A DNA stretch of 64,000 nucleotides from Athripsodes cinereus (taxonomy: Eukaryota; Arthropoda; Insecta; Trichoptera; Leptoceridae), in contig OX388321.1 in NCBI GenBank assembly GCA_947579605.1, positions 13,295,427 through 13,359,426 on the forward strand, in the 5' to 3' direction. The translations under genes and the position numbers were made by a program. This document shows positions 35,199 through 46,943 of the stretch, in pieces. Numbering within the stretch: the stretch's first letter is position 1; each line of letters starts with the position of its first letter. The notes beneath the pieces were generated by a model that was given only the letters and a program-made list of their open reading frames with translations, was not told the DNA's origin and did not search any database.

Positions 35199-36690
35199 TC
35201 GATGTTCTTTTTGAATAAATCCGTATCTGTGATGATGTATGTTTTTTTAATGTTCTCCAACGACATTTAGGTCTAAAATACCGACAGTTTGTTTTCACAT
35301 AAGACACTTTTTTGCTATCACAGTTCCTTATGACATCGATACTAAAATACACAACCGTGCTGTTTGTAACTCTGTTTTTAATGTAAAAAAAAGTAAATAG
35401 AGTGCGTTCAGGATATCTATGAGAAGAGGTGACCCAATTAACACGAAATTGCTCTAAACAGACAAACTTTGTTTCCGCCCTGTGTTCTTTAGAGAAAAGT
35501 CGAAAGAAGAATGTTTATTGCATTATTTGTAAGAAATATTATTTAAGTCTACTAAAGTTAGTATCTGCAATAATAATATGTCTCATTTATTAAGCATGTT
35601 TCTACAGAATAAAATTACAAATATCTTATTACAAATAATGTGTACTATATATTTTGTGTTTTATTTCTTTTCATAATATGAAATATTAATACTTATAAAT
35701 GATACCACGCCCGCTTGTATCGTTTGTTATATTTTCACCAATTTTTTATCCGTCACACACCACCCTGTTCGTCATTAGCATTAATTCTATTCAACTTATC
35801 GAGGTCAATTCCCAATGCTTTAAAATATTTTACGTATTTGGGTGGGTAAGGTATTATGACATAATAGTATCTACATTTCCACACAATGGTCCAAAAATTA
35901 GTAGAACAGAGCACTGTTAAAAAATTAACTCAGTTAATCGATTATTGTGTTGCTTGAAAGAAATCGAACTTTACGGTAAATTCATTCTCTGCATATCGAT
36001 TTTACTAAATTTTTTTTTTGTTTATTGATTGCAACCAATCTTTATGCCGTGAATAATAAGTAGGTACGTTTGGTACTCTTTCAGACATTAATATTTTGAA
36101 AATGTAACATAAGTTTTAGTTAGTTATTATAGTTAAATCAGTCAACTTAAAAGATATAAAAGTTTCCTATAATTTTAAATTCGGAATGAAACAAAGATTT
36201 TTCTTCAAAAGTCAGCACCTCTGATGGGCGCCAGCTTTTTTGAACGGATGTTAGCGATAGTTTTTATTATTGGGTTTACTTAATTTAAAGTAACACAGTT
36301 TCAATCGTAGTTAACTACTTGTTTACTGTTAATACTTAACTTTTGATCATATTACGTATATATGTACTAAAGTACTATAAACATGTTGTGAAATGTAATA
36401 TGACCTGTCACATTGTTGTATTGTTCATTGTATTATTAAAATGATGACATCGCGATGATAAATCTTCTTAATTCCAACTTGCGTTTCTTTTTCACAATAA
36501 AGTTGGAATAGAATGACACTGTCGAGGCTAATCGTGCACAATTTACAAACGAACTAGCGAAAATATACGACTTAATTTTACTACATTCTTTTGATAAGAA
36601 ACGAGACGTCTTTCATTCTATTTGGATGTTATCAATTTGTTTTCAATTATAGCTATTTAATTTACTGAATCGGGGCTTAGGCAGTAATTT
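35199..36690. other. Intergenic, no gene seen
   Basis: AT-rich. Nothing recognised. Confidence 0.35.
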
Positions 36691-36702
36691 TTTTTTGAAT
36701 TT

Positions 36703-36720
36703 AAAAAAAAAAAAAAAAAA
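36703..36720 (+). repeat. Poly(A) tract
   Basis: About 18 consecutive A. I cannot attach it to a recognisable retroposed sequence on its left. Confidence 0.7.
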
Positions 36721-36947
36721 GTGTTTTTTCCATTATGTAAAGACGAAAGATGTCTCTTTCAAATACAAATCATATTGTAGAAAAAATCTCTTTTTCATTT
36801 ACTTTTATATTTGTGGTAGTCAGACACTTCAAGCTATAATAGCAATACGAAATATGAATTAACAAATTGATAATAATTATAGTAACCAATTATAGATTGA
36901 CTGTCTTCACGATGCTTAGAAATAATAATCCCAGAGATCTAAAAATC

Positions 36948-37200
36948 TACTACTACTATACCATCACGGCATATCCCACAAGTGGGGTAGCCAGCAGATC
37001 AGCTGCATGTAAGAAACATGCAAACTGTCCTCTTCGTGCCAATATAAAATCAAGACATTCAGGATGGGTGGCAAGCCTCATCGCTGAATTTAAGAAGTAA
37101 AATGTCTTAATTTTTTCGAACACCTGCCTTTTACAGGACACTCGAAAACTTACGCAGAAGAGTGGGAGACCAATTCTTTACCGGGTGCTCCACGGGAATC
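36948..37200 (-). repeat. SINE-A, full-length copy with 9-bp target-site duplication
   Basis: Complete antisense unit from the (CTA)n tail at the left to ccgggtgctccacggg at the right. ctaaaaatc flanks it at 36939-36947 and 37201-37209. In the sense direction it retains a 61-codon open frame (36956-37141) that recurs in other copies. Confidence 0.88.
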
Positions 37201-37301
37201 CTAAAAATCCTCTTATAATTAATATTCTTGTATTGTGAAGATGGAATAGATAGGCAGTGAAAGGATTCTAATTTGAGATATCTTTTTTTTTTTTTTTTTT
37301 A

Positions 37302-37463
37302 AAAAAGATATATCTGGGTTTGTTTTAAACCCAAATACAACCTTATACACCTTTCACACTAAGCTAAAAGCTTGTGCCGTGAAAGGGGAGTTTGCCGGCA
37401 CCTGGGATCGAACCACGGACCCCTTGATCTGAAGGCCGAGACTCTACCTCCAGGCTATCGACG
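37302..37463 (-). repeat. SINE-D, tRNA-headed, full copy 1
   Basis: On the minus strand: A-box region tagcctggaggtagagtc, B box gtggttcgatccc (about 37402-37416), body gccggcaaactcccctttca, and 3' end ggtttataacaaaacccaga-like with poly(A/T). tRNA-derived by its promoter boxes. Confidence 0.8.
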
Positions 37464-37818
37464 AACTCAAATATCTCTATTGAAATATCAAAAGTCTATT
37501 ATTAAACTACCGACCTATATACCGGCTCATAATTTATAAACGAGTTTTAAAAGTTTGTATACGGACTAGGTTGTTTTGACTTCTGAGACCATTGTGTGTG
37601 CATATATAATTACTCGCTTTGTATTAATGTTTTGTATATTTAATAATTATGTCACCGAATTAAATAGCCACTGTTTTTATTATTAGTGCAATATTATAAT
37701 CGTAGTTTAAAAGTGAATGAACTTCTTTCACTAGAACAATACACACAGCATATACCCACCTACATGTTTTAGTATTTAAGAGACTTTTTATTAGCACTCT
37801 AACGTAACGTCATTCATG
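37464..37818. other. Intergenic, no gene seen
   Basis: AT-rich. Nothing recognised. Confidence 0.3.
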
Positions 37819-38073
37819 TTTAAAACATATTTGATATTAATAAAACACTGTTTTACTTTTCACTATTAATTTATTATTACTCAAGCGCTTTCGTCAAGTT
37901 AGCTTGACATTTTCAAGAGAACTTTTCTAAGTTCTCTTGAAAATGTCAAGCTAACTTGACGAAAGCGCTTGAGTAATAATAAATTAATAGTGAAAAGTAA
38001 AACAGTGTTTTATTAATATCAAATATGTTTAAAATGTCTTTTCACAATGTGAACACACAAACTCTAGATCATT
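37819..38073 (+). mobile_element. Foldback element, copy 2 of a pair
   Basis: Same family as 31130-31386 in inverse orientation. The arms are near-perfect (37819-37925, 37930-38034), the right arm with stem GTCAAG/CTTGAC then GAAAGC at 37945-37966. The loop differs from copy 1: here it is fully paired (tctcttgaaaat both sides). Confidence 0.82.
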
Positions 38074-38174
38074 TTCATTCACGTTTATAGTACGCATATA
38101 TTCTATTTATATTCGTCGTCGATATTATATTAGAGTTCATCGATAGCCTGACATATCTTTAAAAAAAAATTGTG

Positions 38175-38345
38175 TAATATTTTTTAAAAGATATATCTGG
38201 GTTTTGTTATAAACCCAAATACAACCTTTTACACCTTTCACAGTAAGCTACTAAAAGCTTGTGTCGTGAAAGGGGAGTTTGCCGGCACCTGGTATCGAAC
38301 CACGGACCCCTTGTTCACGAGGTCGAGACTCTACCTCCAGGCTTA
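38175..38345 (-). repeat. SINE-D, tRNA-headed, full copy 2
   Basis: Same layout as 37302-37463, about 870 bp away in the same orientation: aggtagagtctcgacctcgt, gtccgtggttcgataccagg, gccggcaaactcccctttca, ataacaaaacccagatatat. Confidence 0.8.
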
Positions 38346-40120
38346 TAGTATTAATTATCAGTATCCTTCTACAAAACATTTCTTAAAACTACAGAGTATC
38401 TGTTATATCAAGACTCATAGCTGCATAGAAGGGTCGGGATGATTGCACAATGCTACCAAATTAAAATTAAGGGTTTTTAACTCCGATCGTAATATATTTT
38501 TAAAATGAATTTAGTCACTGGAAATCAAAATATAACATAACATTTGAGAATCGCACTATGTCTTTTGTATTACGTTTTATTTTAATTCCATATTATAATG
38601 AACCTCCACCAAGAATCCTTGTTTAATTAGTAGTGTTTAGTCATAATTTAGAATCGAAGATTGACGCAGAAAATATAATATTATGTCATTGTGTTACTTA
38701 CATTAATTAATGAAGTGAAGAGACGTGAACCCGATACTAACGTAATTTATTAAAAAAAATGTAAACAAAATACGTCATACAAACCATGTAAAGTGAAACA
38801 ACTCGGCAGACGTGAAACACAATTTAATTTTTATTTCAATAGATATAACATGAAGTAAATAATAAACATATTTTGTTAGTCAAATCATTGATGTCATGTT
38901 GTTTTTATTTAAATTTCGAATTTCTTAGAACTGCTTCATACCTACGTGAGATACGTAGCTACCTAAAAAAAATATACGTTAAAAATAATGTTTAGGTACC
39001 GTTTACACTAACAAATTAATATTATGATTTTGATGATGATATTTTATTCAGTCTTTTCCGTAGCATTTTCCTTTTAAATTTTTATTTTATGATAATTTGA
39101 TACATTTATTTTTTGTGATAAATTAATTCAATGGTAAGTGCGACATTTATATTTTTTTAATTAGGTACATCGGTTTAATTTGCCTTTTGGACTTCAGTCT
39201 TTTCAAAAAAAAGAACATATTTTAAACTTTGTACCTACGTGTTCAAAATTATATATAGGTATTAAAGATTAAAAACTTAAATAATAATCACTACTAATTC
39301 CTTTCCCAAAAAAGAAATTATTTTTATTATGATTTTATTGGTACTTAACTACTTATCTGTTTAACGATCAATCAGCCGATTCTATTTATTCCTTGAAAAA
39401 GTTATTAGCATAGATTGCATTAATATTTACACTCAGTTACTTAAATTACGGATGTATGATAATATATGTGTCAGTAACAGCATTCTAATCTTAAAGCTAC
39501 CGATAATAAAATTTCTTTGCTATGATTACAGGTAGGTTATTATATAGGTACTATATTTAATATATATCTTAATTAGTCATTATATCGTCAACTTGTCTGC
39601 GAGTTAAATCAACAAATTAATCGATAACGGCGATATTATTGTTTTGAGTATATTCGAATTTATTCAAGAATATTCCCGCCTGTTTGAGAGTAGGTTTCAT
39701 GCGGTTTGATGGTATAGCGTATCGAAAAACAATGAGCTTGACTGCCGCTGCTGTCTAGGACGCAACATGAGCTAATCGCTTATTTTGGGGATTAGAAACT
39801 TTCGTACTTACAACCAAGTCAGGATCAAATGTTTTCTCTTCTAACCTAATAATTATTTCCTAGAACTTTTTAAATCGTGGGATTTAATAGAACTCCCAAT
39901 CTAAAAAAAATATATAATATCGAAAAAAATCACAATGTAACCCATGCGATGCGAAACCATCATGTTTTACGTATGGCTATGTGTTTTACCAAAGAAAAAA
40001 CACTGTACACTATTTATAATACTTGTAGTGAGTTCTTTCTGCACCAGATTCCCTTTTGAATATTCTGTAATGGTGTAGAAGTATACGTTATTTATTATAT
40101 ACATAGGTATATTTATTATA
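38346..40120. other. Intergenic, no gene seen
   Basis: AT-rich. Nothing recognised. The frame at 39877-40059 has no support. Confidence 0.35.
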
Positions 40121-40127
40121 AATTATC

Positions 40128-40372
40128 CCGTGGAGTACCCGGTAAAGAATTGGTCTCCCACTCTTCTGCGTAAGTTTTCGAGTGTCCTGTAAAAGGCAGG
40201 TGTTCGAAAAAATTAAGACATTTTACTTCTTAAATTCAGCGATGAGGCTTGCCACCCATCCTGAATGTCTTGATTTTGTATTGGCACGAAGAGGGCGGTT
40301 TGCATGTTTCTTGCATGCGGCTGATCTGCTGGCTGCCCCACTTGTGGGATGTGCCGTGATGGTATAGTATTA
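40128..40372 (+). repeat. SINE-A, full-length sense copy
   Basis: Best sense-strand reference: starts ccgtggagtacccggtaaag, B-box-like ggtgttcgaaa near 40200, core attcagcgatgaggcttgcc, tail region gctgccccacttgtgggatg, gccgtgatggtatagtatta. The 61-codon frame 40182-40367 (MSCKRQVFEKIKTFYFLNSA...) is open. Confidence 0.88.
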
Positions 40373-40375
40373 TTT

Positions 40376-41230
40376 TTTACGTCTCAGAGTAAAATCTATT
40401 TATCAATAACATAAAATATAATATGACGTAGTTATCAATGTCATTGTTTTATTGTACACATGTGTAGTCATAATGTGTAGTATTGTTTACATTCTGCCAT
40501 ATGATTATCAAGATTGTATATCTACGTATACAATTATTTTGCGTTATCAATCTGTTAACAGTAATATATTATTTATCAGTAGGTATCAGGTATAGATATT
40601 GTTTGTAAATAACTATAGGTATTAGAATTTCTTCTGAATTGTTTATGCACAAAATACCGGGTATTTGAAAATATAATATTGATCATAGACTTAAATTACG
40701 TATTTTTTTATTTTGTTATCGTATAAAAAATCTTTTAAACAGGATGAAATTTAAATACTACTGCTACTTATTATTTTGAATTTTTATTTAATAATTTATT
40801 ATTTGAATCACTAATATTAATATTAAATGATGCAATAATATGTGAGTGTATTTTTTTGCAATAGGTATTGGTATTATACTTTTATTTGTGTTGTCACAAA
40901 ATTGTCATATTTAATTTGAGAACGATATAAATACAGGGAATGTTAATAAGATAAATTATGTATGCCTTATATTCACTGTTTCTACAACAACAAAAATTAC
41001 TTGAATAGAATAAAAATAAAAAATTTCACAATAAAAAAAATATTCAGATAATATGTGTGATACATCTATATCGAATATCGCCTTATTTAAGTGACAAAAA
41101 ATAGGTATGTACTAAACTAGGTACTGAGTGAGTATGCGACGTGCGATGCGATGTCTAAACCGAAACCTAAAGAGATGATGAAACTTAGCCTAAAGAGGTT
41201 TAGTTTCAAAACGACATCGCATGTCCAAAC
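40376..41230. other. Intergenic, no gene seen
   Basis: AT-rich. Near 41137-41230, gcgatgcgatgtctaaac and a facing aaaacgacatcgcatgtc form a loose inverted pair also seen near 18851. Confidence 0.35.
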
Positions 41231-41233
41231 TTA

Positions 41234-41456
41234 TCTATACTAATAGGTATTATTAAGAGGAAAGATTTGATTGTTTACATTGAATAGGCTCCGAAACTAC
41301 TGAACTGATTTGAAAAATTCTTTCACTTTTGGGAAGCTGCACTATCCCCGGGTGACATAGGCCATATTATATTTTTAAAAAATGAGGGATCCTTATTAAA
41401 ACTAAATTACTTTTTTAAATACCTGTCTACCCGTGTGAATCCGGTGCGGACCGTTT
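41234..41456 (+). mobile_element. Short Helitron, copy 1 (3' end decayed)
   Basis: Starts TCTATACTAATAGG, shares nearly all of 46724-46943 (aggaaagatttgattgttt, aataggctccgaaactac, tctacccgtg...ccggtgcggaccg) but ends ccgttta instead of ccgctag. Confidence 0.8.
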
Positions 41457-42860
41457 ATGTCTAATAAAGTTACTATTAAACTCTTAATCGTATTTTTATT
41501 TGTCATTAATAGACATGGAGTTTTGCAAAATAAGTAAAGATGAAATACTACAAAAATCTACACATTTAAAGTACCTCTTCCCTATCTGGTGGATCTGCCA
41601 CAGTAAAGTAAAAAATAATGTGCAATTAACACGAAATGATAAAAAGACATACTATTAATATTATTATAATCTATTTATTTAAAGGCAAACATTTTCAGTG
41701 ACAAAAGAATTAGCTACATAATATGAATGAATGAGGCTGTTGATATAACTGAGAATCTTGTTTTGAGGCAATGTATCATTCCGTTATGATGCCTAGGTAC
41801 AAATATTTATTTTGTGTTAAACACTGATAATTCACAGCAATAAAATAATTAAATAAGTAAATGATATAAAGTGCAATATATTCACTCAAGTGTCCTTGAG
41901 TTTGGTAAAGTTTGGCATTTCAATGGTACTGTATTAGATCAAAACTTGATATCTACAATTTTGGTAAATTTTGTATAAATGTCAGAATAAGTTACCAATG
42001 GTAGGTAGGATATATTATTTTCGTTTCATCAAATCCTTATAATGGATAGTATAGAAAAAAATCTATAAAACAATTTAGGATTAAAGTTTGTTTTAACTGG
42101 ACTTTGTAAATAAGCTTTGTTTTGTTCCCCTGGAAATGTGCTTATTTGCAGATAAGAGGTTTTGACCTAAGGCAGTGCCATCGATTTAAGCTCGTTGACA
42201 TTTTAATAAATAACTACAATCGTGTATTGATAGAATATTCAATATAAAGGAAACCATTTATGTGTTTACTGATTATTATAGGCTATAAATTATTATTTTA
42301 ATATCATCTCTTTGCTATGTGTTTTTATATTATGCTCATTTTAAAAGACTTTTCTTGGCTGGGTCACGTTTTGATTAGTATATTTTTTTAAAATTATATA
42401 TCAAAGTTACAACAAGCAATATGTAAAAAAAGTATTTTATTTAACTCCTTGGGTTTTTGACAATTTGAAAGTTTGCTGTTTACAACACATTGTTTTTGTG
42501 AATACAACATCAGTGCTGCAATGTTGCAGAAGGAATAATTTCGGGTTGACTGGAAGACGAAGTCCGTCATTTGGTCAAATTTATTAACCAGTTTTTTATC
42601 TAATGTATTTTATTACATTTTAATATTTGATCAATAAAGATGTATTCATTTATTTGTTTTGTAATATTTTACTATCGCAAAATCGAAATTTAATGAAAAA
42701 AGTTTGTTTCGTCCGAAAAGAACATCGAAGAGATGAATAAAAGTTTTCTGGTTAGAAACAAGATTGGCAGCAATAAATTATGTCTACTTCTGAATCGTTT
42801 TATGAATTTGTAATTCACTTTGTGGGTACTACTATATACTTGTACTGATCATACTGTAGG
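41457..42860. other. Intergenic, no gene seen
   Basis: AT-rich. Nothing recognised. Confidence 0.35.
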
Positions 42861-42866
42861 TAGGGA

Positions 42867-42975
42867 TAGACAATTCACACAGACCGAGCTAGTCCCAAAC
42901 TAAGATACGAATCTTGTATTATGGGTACTAACACGACGATACACATTTATATACAATGCACTGAACACATTATAC
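42867..42975 (-). repeat. SINE-B 3' fragment
   Basis: Reverse complement of 437-527 and the adjacent block: caattcacacagaccgagct, agtcccaaactaagatacga, atgggtactaacacgacgat. Confidence 0.75.
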
Positions 42976-42989
42976 ACAGCACCGTACAA

Positions 42990-43215
42990 TAATATCATTA
43001 CGGTATATCTCACAATTAGGATAGCCAACAGACTAATGCCATGTAATTAACATGCAGTTCATTATCTCCGTGCCAATAAAAATAACGAGTCATTGGGTAT
43101 GGGCGGTATGCCTCATCACTGAATTGTAGTTGTCAATGTTCTTATACATGGCATTTTACGAATACCTGCCTGTTACAGAATACAGATGTCGGAGACCTGT
43201 TTTCTACCAGTGAAT
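42990..43215 (-). repeat. SINE-A copy, diverged
   Basis: aatatcattacggtatatct, tatctccgtgccaataaaaa, gtatgggcggtatgcctcat, cactgaattgtagttgtcaa, ttttacgaatacctgcctgt. Confidence 0.7.
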
Positions 43216-45220
43216 TATGCCTCCTAGTAATTCACATTGTACGTATTTTTATTGAAGGTTTTGCATAATATCTATCTATATAATTTATACTAAATGTCAA
43301 ACGACAAGAAATTCTCTGCTTGTTACATTATTTTTATAAACAATATTATTTATCTTGTAGTCACAAAAATACTACGAATGTAATTGATCAGTAATAGTAG
43401 GTAGGTGTATTATGATGTTTCTTTAGTTATTCAAAATAATAAAACACGTTATGAACTGAGGTCATCAGAAATGCAGTTTGTAAATTGGTCTAGTGTATAT
43501 TATATATTAAGACAAGTAAATCTATTGTATATCTGCATATTTTTATTTCCTGATGAAGACAGTAAGAACGCCGAAAGCTAGAGGAGAAATAAAAAAAACA
43601 CGGTTATACCAGCTTAGATATAAAAACTGTTTCTGCTTACTACAACAGCAAATATTTAGTATTTTTATTACAAATATATTTATTTATTAAATATTTTGTC
43701 TCCATAGGTAATTTGTTCGGCTGTTTAACATTTAAATCATTTTGAATGTTGGCGGAGCACTGAGCAAAATAACTTGCATGGTTCGCACTGTTTATAAAAA
43801 AGCAGTCAGTAAATATGACAACTTATTTTATAACTAAAAGTGCTAATATTAGATGATCGTATTGTATTTGCTGCATCGTATTAACTATTATAGTGAAAAA
43901 AACATTCAAGAATCTTTTTATATTCTACGTAGGTATATCTTAACGAAAGAACATGATGGCTTCCGTGCCAATAAATTATATTTTAGAGTAATGTATATCT
44001 GCTTCGATAAATAATATGTTAATCGGAATTTCAATGTTTTCAATAGCAAATTTTATTTTCTGAAATAAATATCTCGTAGATATGTGTTTTTGTTGACACA
44101 CTTTACCAAATGAAATAAATTAAGATAATTTTAGAAAATTCATGTCACTGGCTCTGAAACTCATACAAAAAACATCTATCGGAATCCAATTTCATTTATT
44201 CGGCTAGTATATTTTAGTATCTATTGTAGATACTAAAATGTTATGTTGTGTTTACAAGTGCGGAGGCCGGTATAAATATAATACATTATTTATAAATTTA
44301 CAATCATAATCTTCCTAAAATAGCTGAAAATACATTTTCATGAATAAAATTTAATACATTCATCTCACCTTTCAGATAACTACTGTTATAATATGCAATA
44401 TATTATAACTTTTGTTTATTTGCGGTACAATTTTGTCTTGTTGTAACGATGATAATGATTTGTCACTTGCCGACTAATGTTGTTTTGTTTTGATAACGCT
44501 ATTATTATTATTCATTAAAAAATATTTGAATTTAAAACATACATATTAGACACTTCCAGATAAATCACGAATAAATCGATATGCTTTTCTCTTATTTCAT
44601 TAGTTATTACTGTTTTTGTCAAATATTTTACTCGTTTTGCGAGAATAATTTTTGTTCATGAAACTTATTTAGCATCACGACACTGTCGCACCATTCACAA
44701 GCACAGCTGTTTTAGAACTGATCTGGCTGGCGAAATGTCGGCTTGGGCTACTGCTGAAGTTGAGAATTAAGTAAACTCACTAGTCACTACTCACTACACA
44801 GAGTAAGTACTCTACCGAGTCATGAGTGTTTTACTCAGGTTTTGCGCTTCTGACTAGTGCGGACTACACCACGAGTTATTTTTAAATATTACTAGCTTTT
44901 GAACCCAGTTTACCCCAGAGAGTAATAAAAACCGACAGTAAAACTATATATACCTATGTTTATACAGCATTGTTATCAAGTCGATTTTATCGTGGTTACT
45001 CCTTGTCCTGTATGAATTTACTTTTTACGTCTGTCATATATTTTCAACATTATAAAAGGCTCACGCCGTATGTAGTAATAAATTAAATAAATAAAGAAAT
45101 AAATATTTATTTCAAATTATAAATACTTAGTATTGTAATTATAAATAGTTCCAAATATATCCTCAAGCATCGTCACAGTGAACACTATATTAATATATTT
45201 AAAAAAGTTAAACTACTACT
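43216..45220. other. Intergenic with a structured-motif locus
   Basis: CTGATGA (43550) and CCGAAAGC (43571-43578) followed by ggagaaataaaaaaaacacg mark a member of the structured-motif group. A hairpin attttagtatct/agatactaaaat lies at about 44211-44240, and an inverted, decayed Helitron end (actagcttttgaaccc) at 44892. No gene seen. Confidence 0.4.
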
Positions 45221-45224
45221 CTCT

Positions 45225-45792
45225 CTCGCCCTCAACGCTCCACTCGGGAGCACAGGGCAGAAACCAGCCTCCTCCATTCAGAGCGTCTCTGCGCCAATTG
45301 CGTCACCTCTTTCCACGACATTCCCTGCGCTCTGATATCGTTGTCATAGGAACGGTGTATTGTGAAAGAGGGACGCCCGGGCCGACGGAACCCTTGCGGA
45401 CGGAAGAACAGTGCTCTTTTTGGCCAACTATCATTGGGCATTCTCAAAACATGTCCCAGCCAGAACCATCGTCTTTCCTGTGTTACGGAGATTACAGGTC
45501 TCTGCTGGGTGCGCCGGCGCACAACATCATTTGTAACATATTCATACCATTTGACATCCAAAATCCCTCTAAGACACTTGTTTTCAAAGCTTAGTATCTT
45601 CCGCTCTTGAGCCTTGGTCAAGTGCCAAGACTCACAGCCATATAGAAGGATTGGGATGATGCACGCATTGAACAAGCGACATTTTGTCCTGATGCTGAGT
45701 CCAGATGCCTTCCAAATTTTGTTCATGTTATTGAAACCCCCGCTAGCAGCTCCTATGCGGATTGGTAATTCCGACCGGAGATCACCCTCTGG
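45225..45792 (-). mobile_element. Non-LTR retrotransposon C-terminal fragment, long intact frame
   Basis: The open frame 45232-45795 (187 codons) encodes the region after the reverse-transcriptase core: IRIGAASGGFNNMNKIWKAS, RTKCRLFNACIIPILLYGCE, ILSFENKCLRGILDVKWYEY, RRWFWLGHVLRMPND, GRPSFTIHRS, GMSWKEVTQLAQRRSEWRRL. Typical of RTE/CR1-like insect LINEs; clade not certain. The 5' side abuts a SINE-A at 45793. Confidence 0.85.
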
Positions 45793-46045
45793 CACTACTA
45801 CTACTATGCTCTAAAGGCATATCCCATAAGTGGGGTAGCCAGCAGACCAGCCGCATGCAATAAGCATGCAAGCTGTCCTCTCTGTGCCAACATAAAAATA
45901 AAACATTTAGTATAGTTGGCAAACCTCATCGCTGAATTTAAGATGTAAAATGTCGCTATTTTTTCGAACACATGCCTTTTACAGGACACTCAAAAATTTA
46001 CAGAAAAGAATGGAAGAGTAATTTTTTGTCGGATGCTTCACGTGA
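45793..46045 (-). repeat. SINE-A, near full length
   Basis: (CTA)n then ggcatatcccataagtgggg, tagccagcagaccagccgca ... cacatgccttttacaggaca, ctcaaaaatttacagaaaag, ggatgcttcacgtg. The 61-codon sense frame (45804-45989) remains open despite divergence. Confidence 0.83.
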
Positions 46046-46720
46046 AAATACTTTCAATAATAATATTTTTTCTAGCCATTTGGTGATGTCTGAATAGAAT
46101 GTTTATTTTCCATGACTGCGTATGTAGTTTTTATTTTTTGTAGTTGCTATATTTTTATTAATCAATTTAATATTCGAATTCTGCATGTTGCACAGATAAA
46201 ACTGAAACATCAGTCATAGTTGGTACAGTCAATTAAGTTAAAATGACAATATTTTGACAGATTATGGTGAACGTTCACCTTTTCAACAAGTTTTGTTATT
46301 ATAAATCTTGTTATAAAACTTCAAGCTAAAATTTTAAATATATAAATGAGGGAAATTATCGAGGGAGAGACAATTTTTCCGGCACCTATAGAGGACATTA
46401 AAACATACATGTATATTCGAACGGATCTTGATATTTTAATGGATATTTTGACGGGTAATAGATAACAATCGCTGATATTTTTATCTGATATTTATATAAA
46501 TAACTCGTCGTAAAATACTTTTTATTCATTTATTTTTTAATATTACCTACACAGTGTTTCTATTTAAATATTGTAAGGGTTATCAAACAAGATAACAACC
46601 AATGAAAGGGCTACTAAGGGGCTTTCAAGTTTATATTTTTTGTGAACTTATTGTGTAGACCCAGGACTCGTTGATGTATTTAACATCTCTGCTAAAATAC
46701 TTTATGTCTAACTTTGTGAT
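46046..46720. other. Intergenic, no gene seen
   Basis: AT-rich. Nothing recognised. Confidence 0.3.
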
Positions 46721-46723
46721 TAA

Positions 46724-46943
46724 TCTATACTAATGTTATAAAGAGGAAAGATTTGATTGTTTGCATTGAATAGGCTCCGAAACTAATGAACCGATTTGAA
46801 AAATTCTTTCACTGTTGGTAAGCTACACTATCCCCGCGTGAAATAGGCTACATTATATTTTCAAAAAAATAGGGATCCTTACTAAAACTAAATTATTTTT
46901 TTAAATACCTATCTACCCGTGCGAAGCCGGTGCGGACCGCTAG
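46724..46943 (+). mobile_element. Short Helitron, copy 2, intact ends
   Basis: Begins TCTATACTAATGTTATAAAG after A and ends gccggtgcggaccgCTAG before T, the A^T insertion, TC start and CTAG end of Helitrons. 220 bp, non-coding, resembling the abundant lepidopteran short Helitrons. Confidence 0.88.

Noticed and set aside
36703..36720. Poly(A) tail of a processed pseudogene
   Set aside because: The sequence to the left has no gene-like content and no duplication flanks it.
37402..37463. Possible tRNA gene on the minus strand
   Set aside because: Same promoter boxes recur at 38300-38345 with a common non-tRNA body; this is SINE-D.
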